64,000 nt of DNA, from positions 23,153-87,152 of the forward strand of contig CAMCMU010000014.1 of NCBI GenBank assembly GCA_945876035.1, written 5' to 3'. Origin of the DNA: Schlesneria paludicola DSM 18645 (GTDB taxonomy: Bacteria > Planctomycetota > Planctomycetia > Planctomycetales > Planctomycetaceae). The notes under the pieces were generated by a model. That model searched no databases. It saw only the letters and a list, made by a program, of their open reading frames with translations, and was not told the origin of the DNA. Shown piece by piece: positions 53,576 to 61,643 of the stretch. The position numbers and the translations under genes are program-made. The first letter of the stretch is position 1, and each line of letters begins with the position of its first letter.

Positions 53576-54277
53576 ATGAACGCTCTCGGAAAGACATTGG
53601 TGGTCTTCGTCGCCGCAGCAAGTATCAGCTTTGCCGCGTTTGCGATGTCGTTGGTTAGCGGAGGACCGAACTGGAAAGGTGAATCGGAATCGGCGGAGTT
53701 GACGAACGATTTCGTCTTCAGCCTCGCGGGCGGTGAGAAGCCGATATATTCCCTCAAGGCACGGACGACCGGAGCAGCCGTTGGTGGCAGCACACCGCTG
53801 CTGGCCGAGGCCGTTTCTAACGCGAGAAAACAGCAACTGGCGGATGCCAAGAAACAACAGGCGTTTTTAGAGGGAGAGATAAAAAACATCAGGCCCTCGA
53901 TCACGGAAATTCAATCATTGATTCTCGTCGATGAATCAGGAGTCCGTGCACGCTCAGAGGCGTACATTCAGCAACTGGATCAGTTGCAATTGGCGATTCA
54001 AGTGGCATCTGCTGAGTTTAATTCAAAGGCCGTCGATATTTTGCAGATTCGCAGACTAGGGGTAGAACGCCGCGAAGAAGGTTTTCGGCTGAAGAATCAA
54101 TTGGAGTTGCTGCGAAATGACCTGTTCGCATCGGAGCAGCAGAGGAAGGCACTTGAGGACGAATTGGTTCGGTCAGAGGAAAACTTAAAGAGGCTTCAGC
54201 GTCGCGAACGTCAGTTAGAGCAGCAAATCGGCGTCTCAACAGATGTAGGAACTTCGCAGACAGAGGCTCAGAAGTAG
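53576..54277 (+). CDS. Membrane-anchored coiled-coil protein (mre-linked, A)
   Basis: A 233-residue protein. The N-terminal membrane helix is about 7-27 (KTLVVFVAAASISFAAFAMS), followed by GPNWKGESESAELTND and a short linker. The rest, about 75-225, is a long coiled coil (ARKQQLADAKKQQAFLEGEI; QRKALEDELVRSEENLKRLQ). The opening residues parallel the next gene's product: GK-LVV, then I-F-AFA, then NWK-E and AELT. The two are therefore tandem paralogues, although this one lacks the C-terminal beta domain. It is the first gene of a same-strand series leading into mreB, mreC, mreD and the PBP2 gene, so a role in envelope growth is inferred. No known family is recognised. Confidence 0.78.
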   Translation: MNALGKTLVVFVAAASISFAAFAMSLVSGGPNWKGESESAELTNDFVFSLAGGEKPIYSLKARTTGAAVGGSTPLLAEAVSNARKQQLADAKKQQAFLEGEIKNIRPSITEIQSLILVDESGVRARSEAYIQQLDQLQLAIQVASAEFNSKAVDILQIRRLGVERREEGFRLKNQLELLRNDLFASEQQRKALEDELVRSEENLKRLQRRERQLEQQIGVSTDVGTSQTEAQK

Positions 54278-54354
54278 GAGAGTCGAGTTGACCAAGGAAT
54301 GGTCTTCGAGTTGGTGTGTTCGTTTTTTTGAATTCCTCCCGGTGAGGTGCCTCA

Positions 54355-55209
54355 ATGACAACGGTTGGCAAAATTTTGGTTGTGTTGCACTTGGTGATGT
54401 GCATCCTGTTTATGGCTTTTGCGGGTGCCGTGTTTACTGCGCAAAAGAATTGGAAAGACGAAGCAACAAAGAAGAACGCTGAGTTGACCAAGGCAAATCA
54501 AAAGCACAAAGATCAGCAAGCGGAGTTCGACAAGGAGCGAACGAATGCTGCGGCCAATCAGGTGTCGCAGGCCGACCAAATTGCTCGTCTGACCGGTGAA
54601 AAGACAACACTCGAGATCCAAGTTAAGGCCCTCGATGCGGATCACAAAACATTGAATGTGGCTTTGGACGAGGAACGTGTCTTGGCGTCGTTGAATGGCG
54701 TTGAAGCTGATGAGAGAACGAAAGAAGCCATGCTTCAGCGAGGGACGAATGCGTTACTCTACGAGACCCGCGAAGAATTGATTGCGAACTTACGAAAGGT
54801 CTCCGACGAAAAATTTGCGTTGGACTTGTCGCTGGAACAGTTGACCCAAAAACATGAAGGATTGCTGGCCGATCTGTCAACTGTGAAACGGTTTCTTTTA
54901 TCCAAGAACCTGCCAACCGATCCGAAGTTGATGATTGCCCAAGTGACACCGCCGCCAATCGTAGATGGTCTCATTACGGAGTACTTGAAGGTCGCCAGAG
55001 GAGGAGTCGAACTGGTTGAGATCTCCCTCGGAAGCGATGATGGTCTGAGTATCGGTAACAAACTCACAGCCTATGGCAAAAAAGGGTACCTAGGATTGAT
55101 TCGGTTGACGGAAGTCACGAATGATAAAGCCGTTGGGATAGTCGTGAAAGACGAGAAAGCAAAGAACGTCACCATTCAGAAGGGCGATCATGTCACCACG
55201 AAACTCTGA
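54355..55209 (+). CDS. Membrane-anchored coiled-coil protein with C-terminal beta domain (mre-linked, B)
   Basis: A 284-residue protein: an N-terminal membrane helix (about 7-28, ILVVLHLVMCILFMAFAGAV), then NWKDEATKKNAELTKANQKH, and a coiled coil to about 190 (EKTTLEIQVKALDADHKTLN; EELIANLRKVSDEKFALDLS). A linker with TPPPIVDG leads to a beta-rich domain at about 206-284: LVEISLGSDDGLSIGNKLTA, GLIRLTEVTNDKAVGIVV and IQKGDHVTTK. The layout recalls MreC, with a membrane helix, a coiled coil and an outside beta domain. The beta domain also resembles that of the protein at 61644-63167. GGTGAGG precedes the ATG. Its 3' end overlaps the start of a 46-residue gene by 20 bases. Confidence 0.8.
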   Translation: MTTVGKILVVLHLVMCILFMAFAGAVFTAQKNWKDEATKKNAELTKANQKHKDQQAEFDKERTNAAANQVSQADQIARLTGEKTTLEIQVKALDADHKTLNVALDEERVLASLNGVEADERTKEAMLQRGTNALLYETREELIANLRKVSDEKFALDLSLEQLTQKHEGLLADLSTVKRFLLSKNLPTDPKLMIAQVTPPPIVDGLITEYLKVARGGVELVEISLGSDDGLSIGNKLTAYGKKGYLGLIRLTEVTNDKAVGIVVKDEKAKNVTIQKGDHVTTKL

Positions 55210-55330
55210 CAGTAGCCCGGCTCCTGATATTTATGTGGCCCTCTTGTGGGTCTCTTTGGCGTCCTTACTCACGGGTATTGTCTTTTTGGTGTCGGCATTG
55301 AATGCCTACCAGTGGAAAGTTGCTCCCTGA
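55190..55330 (+). CDS. 46-residue single-helix membrane protein (mre-linked)
   Basis: A short frame overlaps the end of the previous gene by 20 bases (ATG at 55190, TGA at 55328). The N-terminal part is polar (MSPRNSDSSPAPD). A hydrophobic helix of about 24 residues follows (IYVALLWVSLASLLTGIVFL), and the C-terminus ends NAYQWKVAP. The overlap implies translational coupling, and the helix is clean with no rare-residue noise. It lies between the coiled-coil gene and mreB. The N-terminus should be cytoplasmic or outside depending on charge balance. I know of no family. Small helper proteins of shape or division complexes often look like this, which is inference only. Confidence 0.6.
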   Translation: MSPRNSDSSPAPDIYVALLWVSLASLLTGIVFLVSALNAYQWKVAP

Positions 55331-55512
55331 GTTCGTCTCGGGAGTTGTCTGTCTGCGCTGAGGCGATTCCATTTCCGTGGATTGATGATTGGTATCTCCT
55401 CCGAAGCCATCTTGCCCCCGCGTGATGTAAGAACTACAACATCGCTCGCGTGAACGCCCCCTTGGGGGATTCATCCGCGTAGGTTGCTCTCAAACATTCG
55501 ACGGTTGCACGG

Positions 55513-56562
55513 ATGCTCCATCGCCTGAAATGCTGGCTCAGCCCGGATTTGGCTATCGATTTGGGTACTGCAAATACCCTGATTGCCGTCCAAGGAGAAG
55601 GTGTCGTTCTCGACGAACCGTCGGTGGTGGCTCTCCAAAAAGGAACCCGCCAGATTCTGGGACGGGGTACAGCCGTGGGAAAATTGGCACGCCAGATGCT
55701 GGGTAGAACACCCGATTCGATCACCACCGTCAAACCGATTCAGAACGGGGCGATTGCCGATTTTAAGTTATGCGAATCGATGCTGCGATACTTCATTCAA
55801 AAGGCGGTTCGTGCAACACCCGGCTTTCGACCGAATGTCGTGATTGCCGTTTCCGGAGGAATTTCAAATGTCGAGAAGCGTGCCGTTTTCAACAGCGCTG
55901 AGCGTGCAGGTGCTGGACGAGTTTTCTTAATTGCTGAGTCGAAGGCTGCGAGCATTGGTGCTGGCCTTCCGATTGCAGAACCACTAGCAAGCTTGATTTG
56001 TGATATTGGTGCTGGCACCACAGAAGTGGCTGTTCTCAGTCTCACAGAGATCGTGGTTGGAAAGTCTTTGCGAATTGCGGGCGACGAATTCGATCAAGCA
56101 ATTATCAATCATCTAAAGCAGAACTTCTCATTACGTATTGGGGAGCAGACAGCAGAGCAACTCAAAATACGCATTGGCTGTGCCTATCCGTTGGACGAAG
56201 AACGCACGGGAGAAGTTCGAGGGTTAGACTCTGTGTGCGGTATCCCTCGGCGTGCGACCATTACAAGCGAGGAACTGAGAGATGCCATCCGTGGTCCACT
56301 GGAGGCAATCTTGAACTCAATCAAGAATGTCATTGAGCAATGTGATCCTGAGTTGGTCGCGGACCTTTCGGATACAGGATTGGTTCTTTCAGGTGGAGGC
56401 GCGTTGCTGCCCGGGTTGGATCTGTACTTTCGTGAGCAGTTAGGAATTCCGGTTCGCGTGGCGTCTGACCCTCAACGGGCCGTCGTACGTGGCGCCGCGA
56501 TCTGCGTCGAGCATCTTGATCAGTGGAAAGAGAGTCTGGAAACGAGCGATGAAAACGTTTGA
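55513..56562 (+). CDS. mreB: Rod shape-determining actin homologue MreB
   Basis: A 349-residue bacterial actin that polymerises under the membrane and positions elongasome synthases. Signatures are SPDLAIDLGTANTLIAVQGE (phosphate 1), VKPIQNGAIADFKLCESMLR, PNVVIAVSGGISNVEKRAVF, LIAESKAASIGAGLPIAEPL, LICDIGAGTTEVAVLSL (phosphate 2), RIAGDEFDQAIINHLKQNFS and LVLSGGGALLPGLDLYFRE (adenosine site). The N-terminal LHRLKCWLSP fits the short amphipathic membrane-binding helix. Length and motifs are complete. It heads the mreB-mreC-mreD-PBP2 order common in bacteria, after two coiled-coil genes and the 46-residue protein. Confidence 0.95.
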   Translation: MLHRLKCWLSPDLAIDLGTANTLIAVQGEGVVLDEPSVVALQKGTRQILGRGTAVGKLARQMLGRTPDSITTVKPIQNGAIADFKLCESMLRYFIQKAVRATPGFRPNVVIAVSGGISNVEKRAVFNSAERAGAGRVFLIAESKAASIGAGLPIAEPLASLICDIGAGTTEVAVLSLTEIVVGKSLRIAGDEFDQAIINHLKQNFSLRIGEQTAEQLKIRIGCAYPLDEERTGEVRGLDSVCGIPRRATITSEELRDAIRGPLEAILNSIKNVIEQCDPELVADLSDTGLVLSGGGALLPGLDLYFREQLGIPVRVASDPQRAVVRGAAICVEHLDQWKESLETSDENV

Positions 56563-56632
56563 CGCAGGAACAGGTAGTTGTCCTATCGGCCTACCAACGT
56601 CACGTTTCCGCTGTTGAGAGAGGAGATGACAA

Positions 56633-57574
56633 GTGACTTCGGCAAGCCTGCCCGCCGCGTTCTGTTTTGTGCTCGTCGGCTTGGGAATGACCTTCGTTCC
56701 TGAGGGGACGACAAATGCGCTGCGAACGTCTTTGATGGACATCATGCAACCGGGACAGCAGGCGGTTCGGGCGTCCATCGAAATGCTCCGTGACAGACTC
56801 TTGTCACATGCATTTCAGGTGGAACGAACCCGCCACGGTGAGTTGTCGGAGTTGCAGATGAAACTCGACGAATCGAACGCGCGCATTACAACGCTTGTCG
56901 CCCGTCTGACACTGTTGAGTGACAAACAATTGGCGGATGCCGCACTCCCTTCACCGGTTCACCGCTTACCACGATTGGTGACCACGTCCTTGATTGAAGC
57001 GAACATTCTTGGAGAAGTCGTCGGTACGCAGTGGAGGAGCGGCAAGTTGCTGGATCGAGGCGATGTCAGCGGAGTCCGCGAATCGTCATTGGTCTTAAAC
57101 AGTCGTCGATCACTGGTTGACGTTGGCCAAGATGGGGAGTTAACGACGGAAGATCGTTTGATTTACGGTCGAACCGTGATCGGAAAAATTGACCGTGTCG
57201 GACGTTGGACCAGCACATGCATCTTGTTGACCGATGAGGCTTATCGAGGCCGCGCTCAATTAATTCACGAATCGGACGCTGGTTTTGTTTTCGGAGCGAA
57301 AGGGATATTGAGAGGTCAGGGGAGCGATGTTTGTTCGTTGGAGGGAGTCTCTACAACGGAATCGGTTGGCATTGGAGATACCGTCTTTACGGCTGACAGA
57401 GGCGGCATTTCTGAGACACCGCTCTACTATGGCAAGGTGGTGGAAGCCGGCTTTGGGCCCGAGGACCGTGAATGGAAAGTCCTCGTCGAACCTGCTGCTC
57501 AACCGAGTCAACTTAAGACAGCACAGATTTTGCGAATGAATGTCAGTACGGAACGTCTGGCCGCGGGACGGTGA
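56633..57574 (+). CDS. mreC: Rod shape-determining protein MreC
   Basis: A 313-residue protein beginning with GTG; AGGAG lies seven bases upstream. It has a membrane helix at about 6-22 (LPAAFCFVLVGLGMTFVP) and a coiled coil at about 60-105 (GELSELQMKLDESNARITTL). The beta-barrel part follows (about 125-305): ANILGEVVGTQWRSGKLLDR, SLVDVGQDGELTTEDRLIYG, RTVIGKIDRVGRWTSTCILL, GRAQLIHES, VGIGDTVFTADRGGI and YYGKVVEAGFG. MreC links cytoplasmic MreB with periplasmic PBP2. The sequence is divergent from proteobacterial MreC, but layout and gene order make the call secure. Its TGA overlaps the next start (GTGA). Confidence 0.85.
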   Translation: MTSASLPAAFCFVLVGLGMTFVPEGTTNALRTSLMDIMQPGQQAVRASIEMLRDRLLSHAFQVERTRHGELSELQMKLDESNARITTLVARLTLLSDKQLADAALPSPVHRLPRLVTTSLIEANILGEVVGTQWRSGKLLDRGDVSGVRESSLVLNSRRSLVDVGQDGELTTEDRLIYGRTVIGKIDRVGRWTSTCILLTDEAYRGRAQLIHESDAGFVFGAKGILRGQGSDVCSLEGVSTTESVGIGDTVFTADRGGISETPLYYGKVVEAGFGPEDREWKVLVEPAAQPSQLKTAQILRMNVSTERLAAGR

Positions 57575-58164
57575 CAGAATGCGTGGCAAGAGAGGATCTC
57601 AAATCAACGAAGTATTGGGGTAAGCGAGTGCGTCAATTTTCGATTGTGAGTTTCATTTATCTGAGTGTGGCCATGCAAAGCAGTGCTCTCGCGGCCGAAT
57701 TGCCCGTGAGTTGCCTCCCCTTTCTTCCAGCGTTGACGCTCATTGGAATTGCTTACTGGTCCACAGGAATAGAAGCGATCCTCTGGTCAGCATGTTTGGG
57801 TTTCATGCTGGATGGAATATCTGCAGAGCCTTTTGGACTGCAGATGGCACTTGCGGCAGGCATTTCAGGTGGTCTCCAGTGCGTTAGGGAAAACAGCCGC
57901 AAGTATGGTTTTATTACGATGGTTGCACAGGTGTTTCTGGTAACGTTGGTCTGGCGAGCGTCGTCTTCTCTCGTCTCAGACAATCGCAGTGTGCCGGGTG
58001 CCGTCATGACAGCGACCATCGTCTCGGCATTCCAAGATGCCGTTGTGACGGCCGGCCTCGCTGCGATCATTTTCACGGGAGACCGTTTTTTGTTGTCTGG
58101 CCTTCATACCCAGCGGGATTCAAGATACGGACTCGACAAACACCGGAGGACTTTTGCGCGATAA
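57571..58164 (+). CDS. mreD: Rod shape-determining protein MreD
   Basis: A 197-residue inner-membrane protein starting with GTG in a four-base overlap with the mreC stop. About five hydrophobic segments are visible: FSIVSFIYLSVAMQSSALAA, LPALTLIGIAYWSTGIEAIL, ACLGFMLDGISAEPFGLQMA, MVAQVFLVTLVWRASSSLV and AVVTAGLAAIIFTGDRFLL. The phrase GFMLDGISAEPFGLQ matches the conserved G-x-x-x-D-x-x-x-x-x-P-x-G loop of MreD. The protein is part of the elongasome membrane core. The identification rests on that loop, the topology and its place between mreC and the PBP2 gene. Confidence 0.82.
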   Translation: MTECVAREDLKSTKYWGKRVRQFSIVSFIYLSVAMQSSALAAELPVSCLPFLPALTLIGIAYWSTGIEAILWSACLGFMLDGISAEPFGLQMALAAGISGGLQCVRENSRKYGFITMVAQVFLVTLVWRASSSLVSDNRSVPGAVMTATIVSAFQDAVVTAGLAAIIFTGDRFLLSGLHTQRDSRYGLDKHRRTFAR

Positions 58165-58294
58165 TGGCGACTCCGTTCCATTTCGCTGGCGCGGCTGCTC
58201 ACGTGCCCACAATTCGGCTCCGAGCCGTCAAGGTATCGGCTAGCCAATCGACAGGAACCGATCCGAATGGTTGTTTGACATTTGGGGATGATGA

Positions 58295-60535
58295 ATGGGC
58301 GTTATGTGGAATCGCTTGGCATCCGATTGGCAAGAGTCTAAGACATGGCAGATGCGTTGTTGGAACGTGAACCACGCTCCAAAACTCAGACTGGGATTGC
58401 TCTGGCTCGGAATGATTCTGCCATTGGTCGTCGTTGCTACTCGAATGATTCAATTGCAAGTATCACTTCGAGACGATTTTGCGACCGGCTTCAATCAGAG
58501 TTTTGAGGTGCGTGAAGACATTGAGGCTCATGACGGTCGAATTCTCGCAGCAGACGGAACGGTGCTCGCATCTGACGCGGAACACTATGAATTGCAGGTT
58601 CATTATCGTCTTCTGCAAGAACCCATCGACTCCAAGTGGTTACGGAGAGAAGCCTTCAAGAGATTGAGTCGTTTGGAGCGTCGAGACGGACAATTGATTG
58701 AGGCTGAGGAACGACGAGTCAAGCAGGCCCGAGAGGACCTTTGGAGCGGACTTTCATTGCTGGTTCACAGCGATGTTTCGCACATGGCGATGACACGCAA
58801 GGCGATACAAAAACGCGTGGAGAGGACCAAGGCGTCTGTACTCCAATCTCGAGAACAGCAATACCTCAACGCCGAGGAGTTCCAGTCCTCTTCATCAATC
58901 GAATCTCAGAATGGATGGGGCCAGTTTTGGCGACGTCTCCAAAGGGCGTTGAGTAGCCCACTCGGTCGAACCAGGCATTCGGAACCGATTGAAGAAGAGG
59001 AACGACATCACACGATTGTCGCCAATGTGGATGCCGATGCGAGAGCAGAAATTGAGGCTCATCCCGATCGCTATGGGGGTGTCCGAATAGCCACTCGACG
59101 ACGACGTTCCTACCCGGAGGGTGATCTTGCCTCGCATCTGATTGGAAGTCGAACTCTCTTGACTGCCGAAGACGTCGTTGAGCGTCAAGATTTCTACCAG
59201 ATCGGAGATCGAATCGGACGTAGTGCTCTCGAACTTCAGTACGATTCTCATCTGCATGGAGTTCGAGGTGAAAGGCGTCTTGTCAAAAATCGACGAGGCG
59301 AAGTTGTGACCAGCGAGATTGTGCGTGCACCAAAACACGGCCGCGATTTGGTACTGACTTTCGATGCCGGTTTACAGCGGCGGGCGGAACAGTTGCTCGA
59401 TGTGGCCCTTGAGACCGTCACCATTTCAGGCACTGAAGATGATCAGACACATCAAGGTGAAGCATCCAAAGCGACCTGTCCTCAAGGGGGATGTTTGGTC
59501 GCCATGGATGTTCATTCTGGAAAAATTGTCGCAGCCGCAGCGGCACCGCGTTTCGATCTCAATCTGATGGTGGTTCCCGATCCACAACGCTGGAGTGATT
59601 TGCAAACCGATCCTCGTGACCCGCTGTTCCGTCGTGTGACACAGATGGCGATCGCTCCAGGATCCGTGTTTAAGGTGATTTCGGCGGTGGCCGCGATTGA
59701 AAGTGGAAGCATCGATCCGCACGCCCCGATTTATTGTCAGGGATATCTAGACCACCCCGATCAGCATCGATGCCTCACGTATCGACACCACAAAGTCGGA
59801 CACGGAGAAATGAGCTTGGCGGATGCCCTCTGCCGGTCCTGCAATGTCTATTTCTTTACAGCGGCGAGGCGAATGGGGCCGCAACGACTTTCCGATTGGG
59901 CAAGTCGTTTTGGTTTTGGCCAACCCACGGGAATAGATCTCCCGTCCGAAGGGGTGGGCCATTTGCCTTCGCCGGACGAAGTCCATTCAGGCGAACACCG
60001 GAGATGGCATACAGGCGATACGCTCGGCTTGGCGATCGGTCAATCGGCACTGTTGGTCACTCCGTTGCAAGTGGTGCGCGCGATGGCAGCGATCGCCAAC
60101 GACGGAAACCTTGTGACGCCACATTTGATGGGCGATTTCGGGCCGAGCCAATTCAACGACGCGTCATCGTCGCCCCCGTCCTACGCTCATCCAGAACCGC
60201 GTCCAATAGCTGATCTACGCATGGAAACGTTGGCCGAAGTTCGAGAGGGACTTACGAGGGTCGTTGACGATCCTTATGGAACGGCCTTCAAAACCGTCTG
60301 GATGAAGGAGGTCACTATCGCTGGAAAGACGGGAACTGCGGAGACCGGCCGCGGAGCCGATCACGCGTGGTTTGCCGGCTACGTTCCAGCGGATAGGCCG
60401 CGAATTGCGTTTGTCATTGTCCTCGAACACGGAGGTTCCGGCGGCAAAGCCGCAGGTCCGGTGGCTCGGCAGTTTGTGAGTGCTCTGCTCGAACTCGGTC
60501 TAATCTCGCCGACAGCCAATCTGGTGAAAGATTAG
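58295..60535 (+). CDS. mrdA: Penicillin-binding protein 2 (elongasome transpeptidase)
   Basis: A 746-residue class B PBP that cross-links peptidoglycan during elongation. The start is the ATG at 58295, directly preceded by an in-frame TGA. The membrane helix is about 31-53. The dimerisation domain includes EDIEAHDGRILAADGTVLAS and later RSYPEGDLASHLIG and YQIGDRIGRSALELQYDSHL, HGVRGERRLV. Catalytic motifs are S457-x-x-K460 (APGSVFKVIS), SCN (515-517) and KTG (678-680, IAGKTGTAETG). It is about 110 residues longer than E. coli PBP2 because of a charged helical insert at about 120-240 (RRDGQLIEAEERRVKQARED). It is the last gene of the mre series. Confidence 0.95.
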   Translation: MGVMWNRLASDWQESKTWQMRCWNVNHAPKLRLGLLWLGMILPLVVVATRMIQLQVSLRDDFATGFNQSFEVREDIEAHDGRILAADGTVLASDAEHYELQVHYRLLQEPIDSKWLRREAFKRLSRLERRDGQLIEAEERRVKQAREDLWSGLSLLVHSDVSHMAMTRKAIQKRVERTKASVLQSREQQYLNAEEFQSSSSIESQNGWGQFWRRLQRALSSPLGRTRHSEPIEEEERHHTIVANVDADARAEIEAHPDRYGGVRIATRRRRSYPEGDLASHLIGSRTLLTAEDVVERQDFYQIGDRIGRSALELQYDSHLHGVRGERRLVKNRRGEVVTSEIVRAPKHGRDLVLTFDAGLQRRAEQLLDVALETVTISGTEDDQTHQGEASKATCPQGGCLVAMDVHSGKIVAAAAAPRFDLNLMVVPDPQRWSDLQTDPRDPLFRRVTQMAIAPGSVFKVISAVAAIESGSIDPHAPIYCQGYLDHPDQHRCLTYRHHKVGHGEMSLADALCRSCNVYFFTAARRMGPQRLSDWASRFGFGQPTGIDLPSEGVGHLPSPDEVHSGEHRRWHTGDTLGLAIGQSALLVTPLQVVRAMAAIANDGNLVTPHLMGDFGPSQFNDASSSPPSYAHPEPRPIADLRMETLAEVREGLTRVVDDPYGTAFKTVWMKEVTIAGKTGTAETGRGADHAWFAGYVPADRPRIAFVIVLEHGGSGGKAAGPVARQFVSALLELGLISPTANLVKD

Positions 60536-60794
60536 GCCCGTTCTCCATAGGGAGTCAGCGCTAGTCAACAGGATGGCTTTGACCTGTGTCTGGGATAAAT
60601 TTCGTCATCATTTTCTAACCGGAGTGTGACACCACATCCCCTGCCGTTGACCCGCCCATGCGTAGTGATCGAGACCGGAGCTAGATTGAGAAGGACACCT
60701 GAAACATACCGGCCGGTATGGCCACTACAGTCGGTCAGTGATTCGGCGGCGGAAATCAGTATGCCTGTTAACATCGGAGAGACCCATTCGGACC

Positions 60795-61517
60795 ATGCCG
60801 TTCATTAAAGCAGAAATCGATTCTGCCAAAATTCATCTTTGCGAAGCCGACCCGATTATGGGTTATCTTATTGACCACGTCGGTTCGTTTTCGCTCAAAC
60901 TTGACAACGATCGATTTGGAATTCTGGTTCGCTCGATTATCTCCCAGCAAATCTCGACGCAGGCGGCACGTTCGATCCAGAACAGACTCGTAGAATTACT
61001 CGGCTCAAAGCCTCCGACAGCGATTGCCATCAAAAAGACATCCGACACGGCACTTCGATCGGTTGGCCTGTCGCCTCAAAAACGGATGGATTTGCAGGAC
61101 CTTTCCACACGAGAGTTGGATGGGCGACTTCAACTGCAACGCATCGGCAGGCTGCACGATGAAGCGGCAATTGAGCATCTAATTCAGGTGAAAGGTATTG
61201 GCCGTTGGACAGCGCAGATGTTTCTGATCTTTTCGCTTGGTCGGCTGAATGTCTTGCCTCACGACGATTTCGGCGTGAAGACGTCCATTCGAAATCGATA
61301 TGGGTTCAGTGAAACTCCATCACAACAACAAATCGAATTGGTCGCTGCATCATGGAAGCCCTTCTGCAGCGTTGCCACGTGGTACCTTTGGCGTTCACTC
61401 AAAATGAAAATCAACTCGGCAACAGCTCTTACAACCGAGATTGGATGTGTTGTGGCGGGGAGCGACACCGTAACGAACGTTGCTCTAAACAGCACTCGGA
61501 CCTGCTCACATTACTAG
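60795..61517 (+). CDS. AlkA-type DNA-3-methyladenine glycosylase II (HhH-GPD)
   Basis: A 240-residue base-excision repair enzyme that removes alkylated purines. I use the ATG at 60795 (MPFIKAEIDSAKIHLCEADP). The frame is open 19 codons upstream without homology. LVRSIISQQISTQAARSIQN is the family's first helix. The helix-hairpin-helix is VKGIGRWTAQMFLIFSLGR, and the catalytic Asp158 lies in LPHDDFGVKTSI. The late phrase ASWKPFCSVATWYLWRSL is typical. The N-terminal TBP-like domain of E. coli AlkA is absent, as in the short AlkA branch. The last 25 residues are polar and unlike the family. It lies after the PBP2 gene with a 259-base gap and is probably independent of the mre cluster. Confidence 0.9.
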   Translation: MPFIKAEIDSAKIHLCEADPIMGYLIDHVGSFSLKLDNDRFGILVRSIISQQISTQAARSIQNRLVELLGSKPPTAIAIKKTSDTALRSVGLSPQKRMDLQDLSTRELDGRLQLQRIGRLHDEAAIEHLIQVKGIGRWTAQMFLIFSLGRLNVLPHDDFGVKTSIRNRYGFSETPSQQQIELVAASWKPFCSVATWYLWRSLKMKINSATALTTEIGCVVAGSDTVTNVALNSTRTCSHY

Positions 61518-61643
61518 ATCAACTCAACAGACACTTGATGGACTTCTGCTCCCGAATCCAATCTGTTCAACGAGTTTCGCGGACGGATTGTCAACGTCGC
61601 ACCTCAACGGGTAGGCCACACTGTTGACAGACAAGGATCCTTT

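Noticed and set aside
58164..58370. 68-codon frame starting in TAATG overlap with mreD
   Set aside because: It overlaps the PBP2 start by 76 bases, has no recognisable features, and a chance ATG at a TAA is common. Kept only as a remote possibility.
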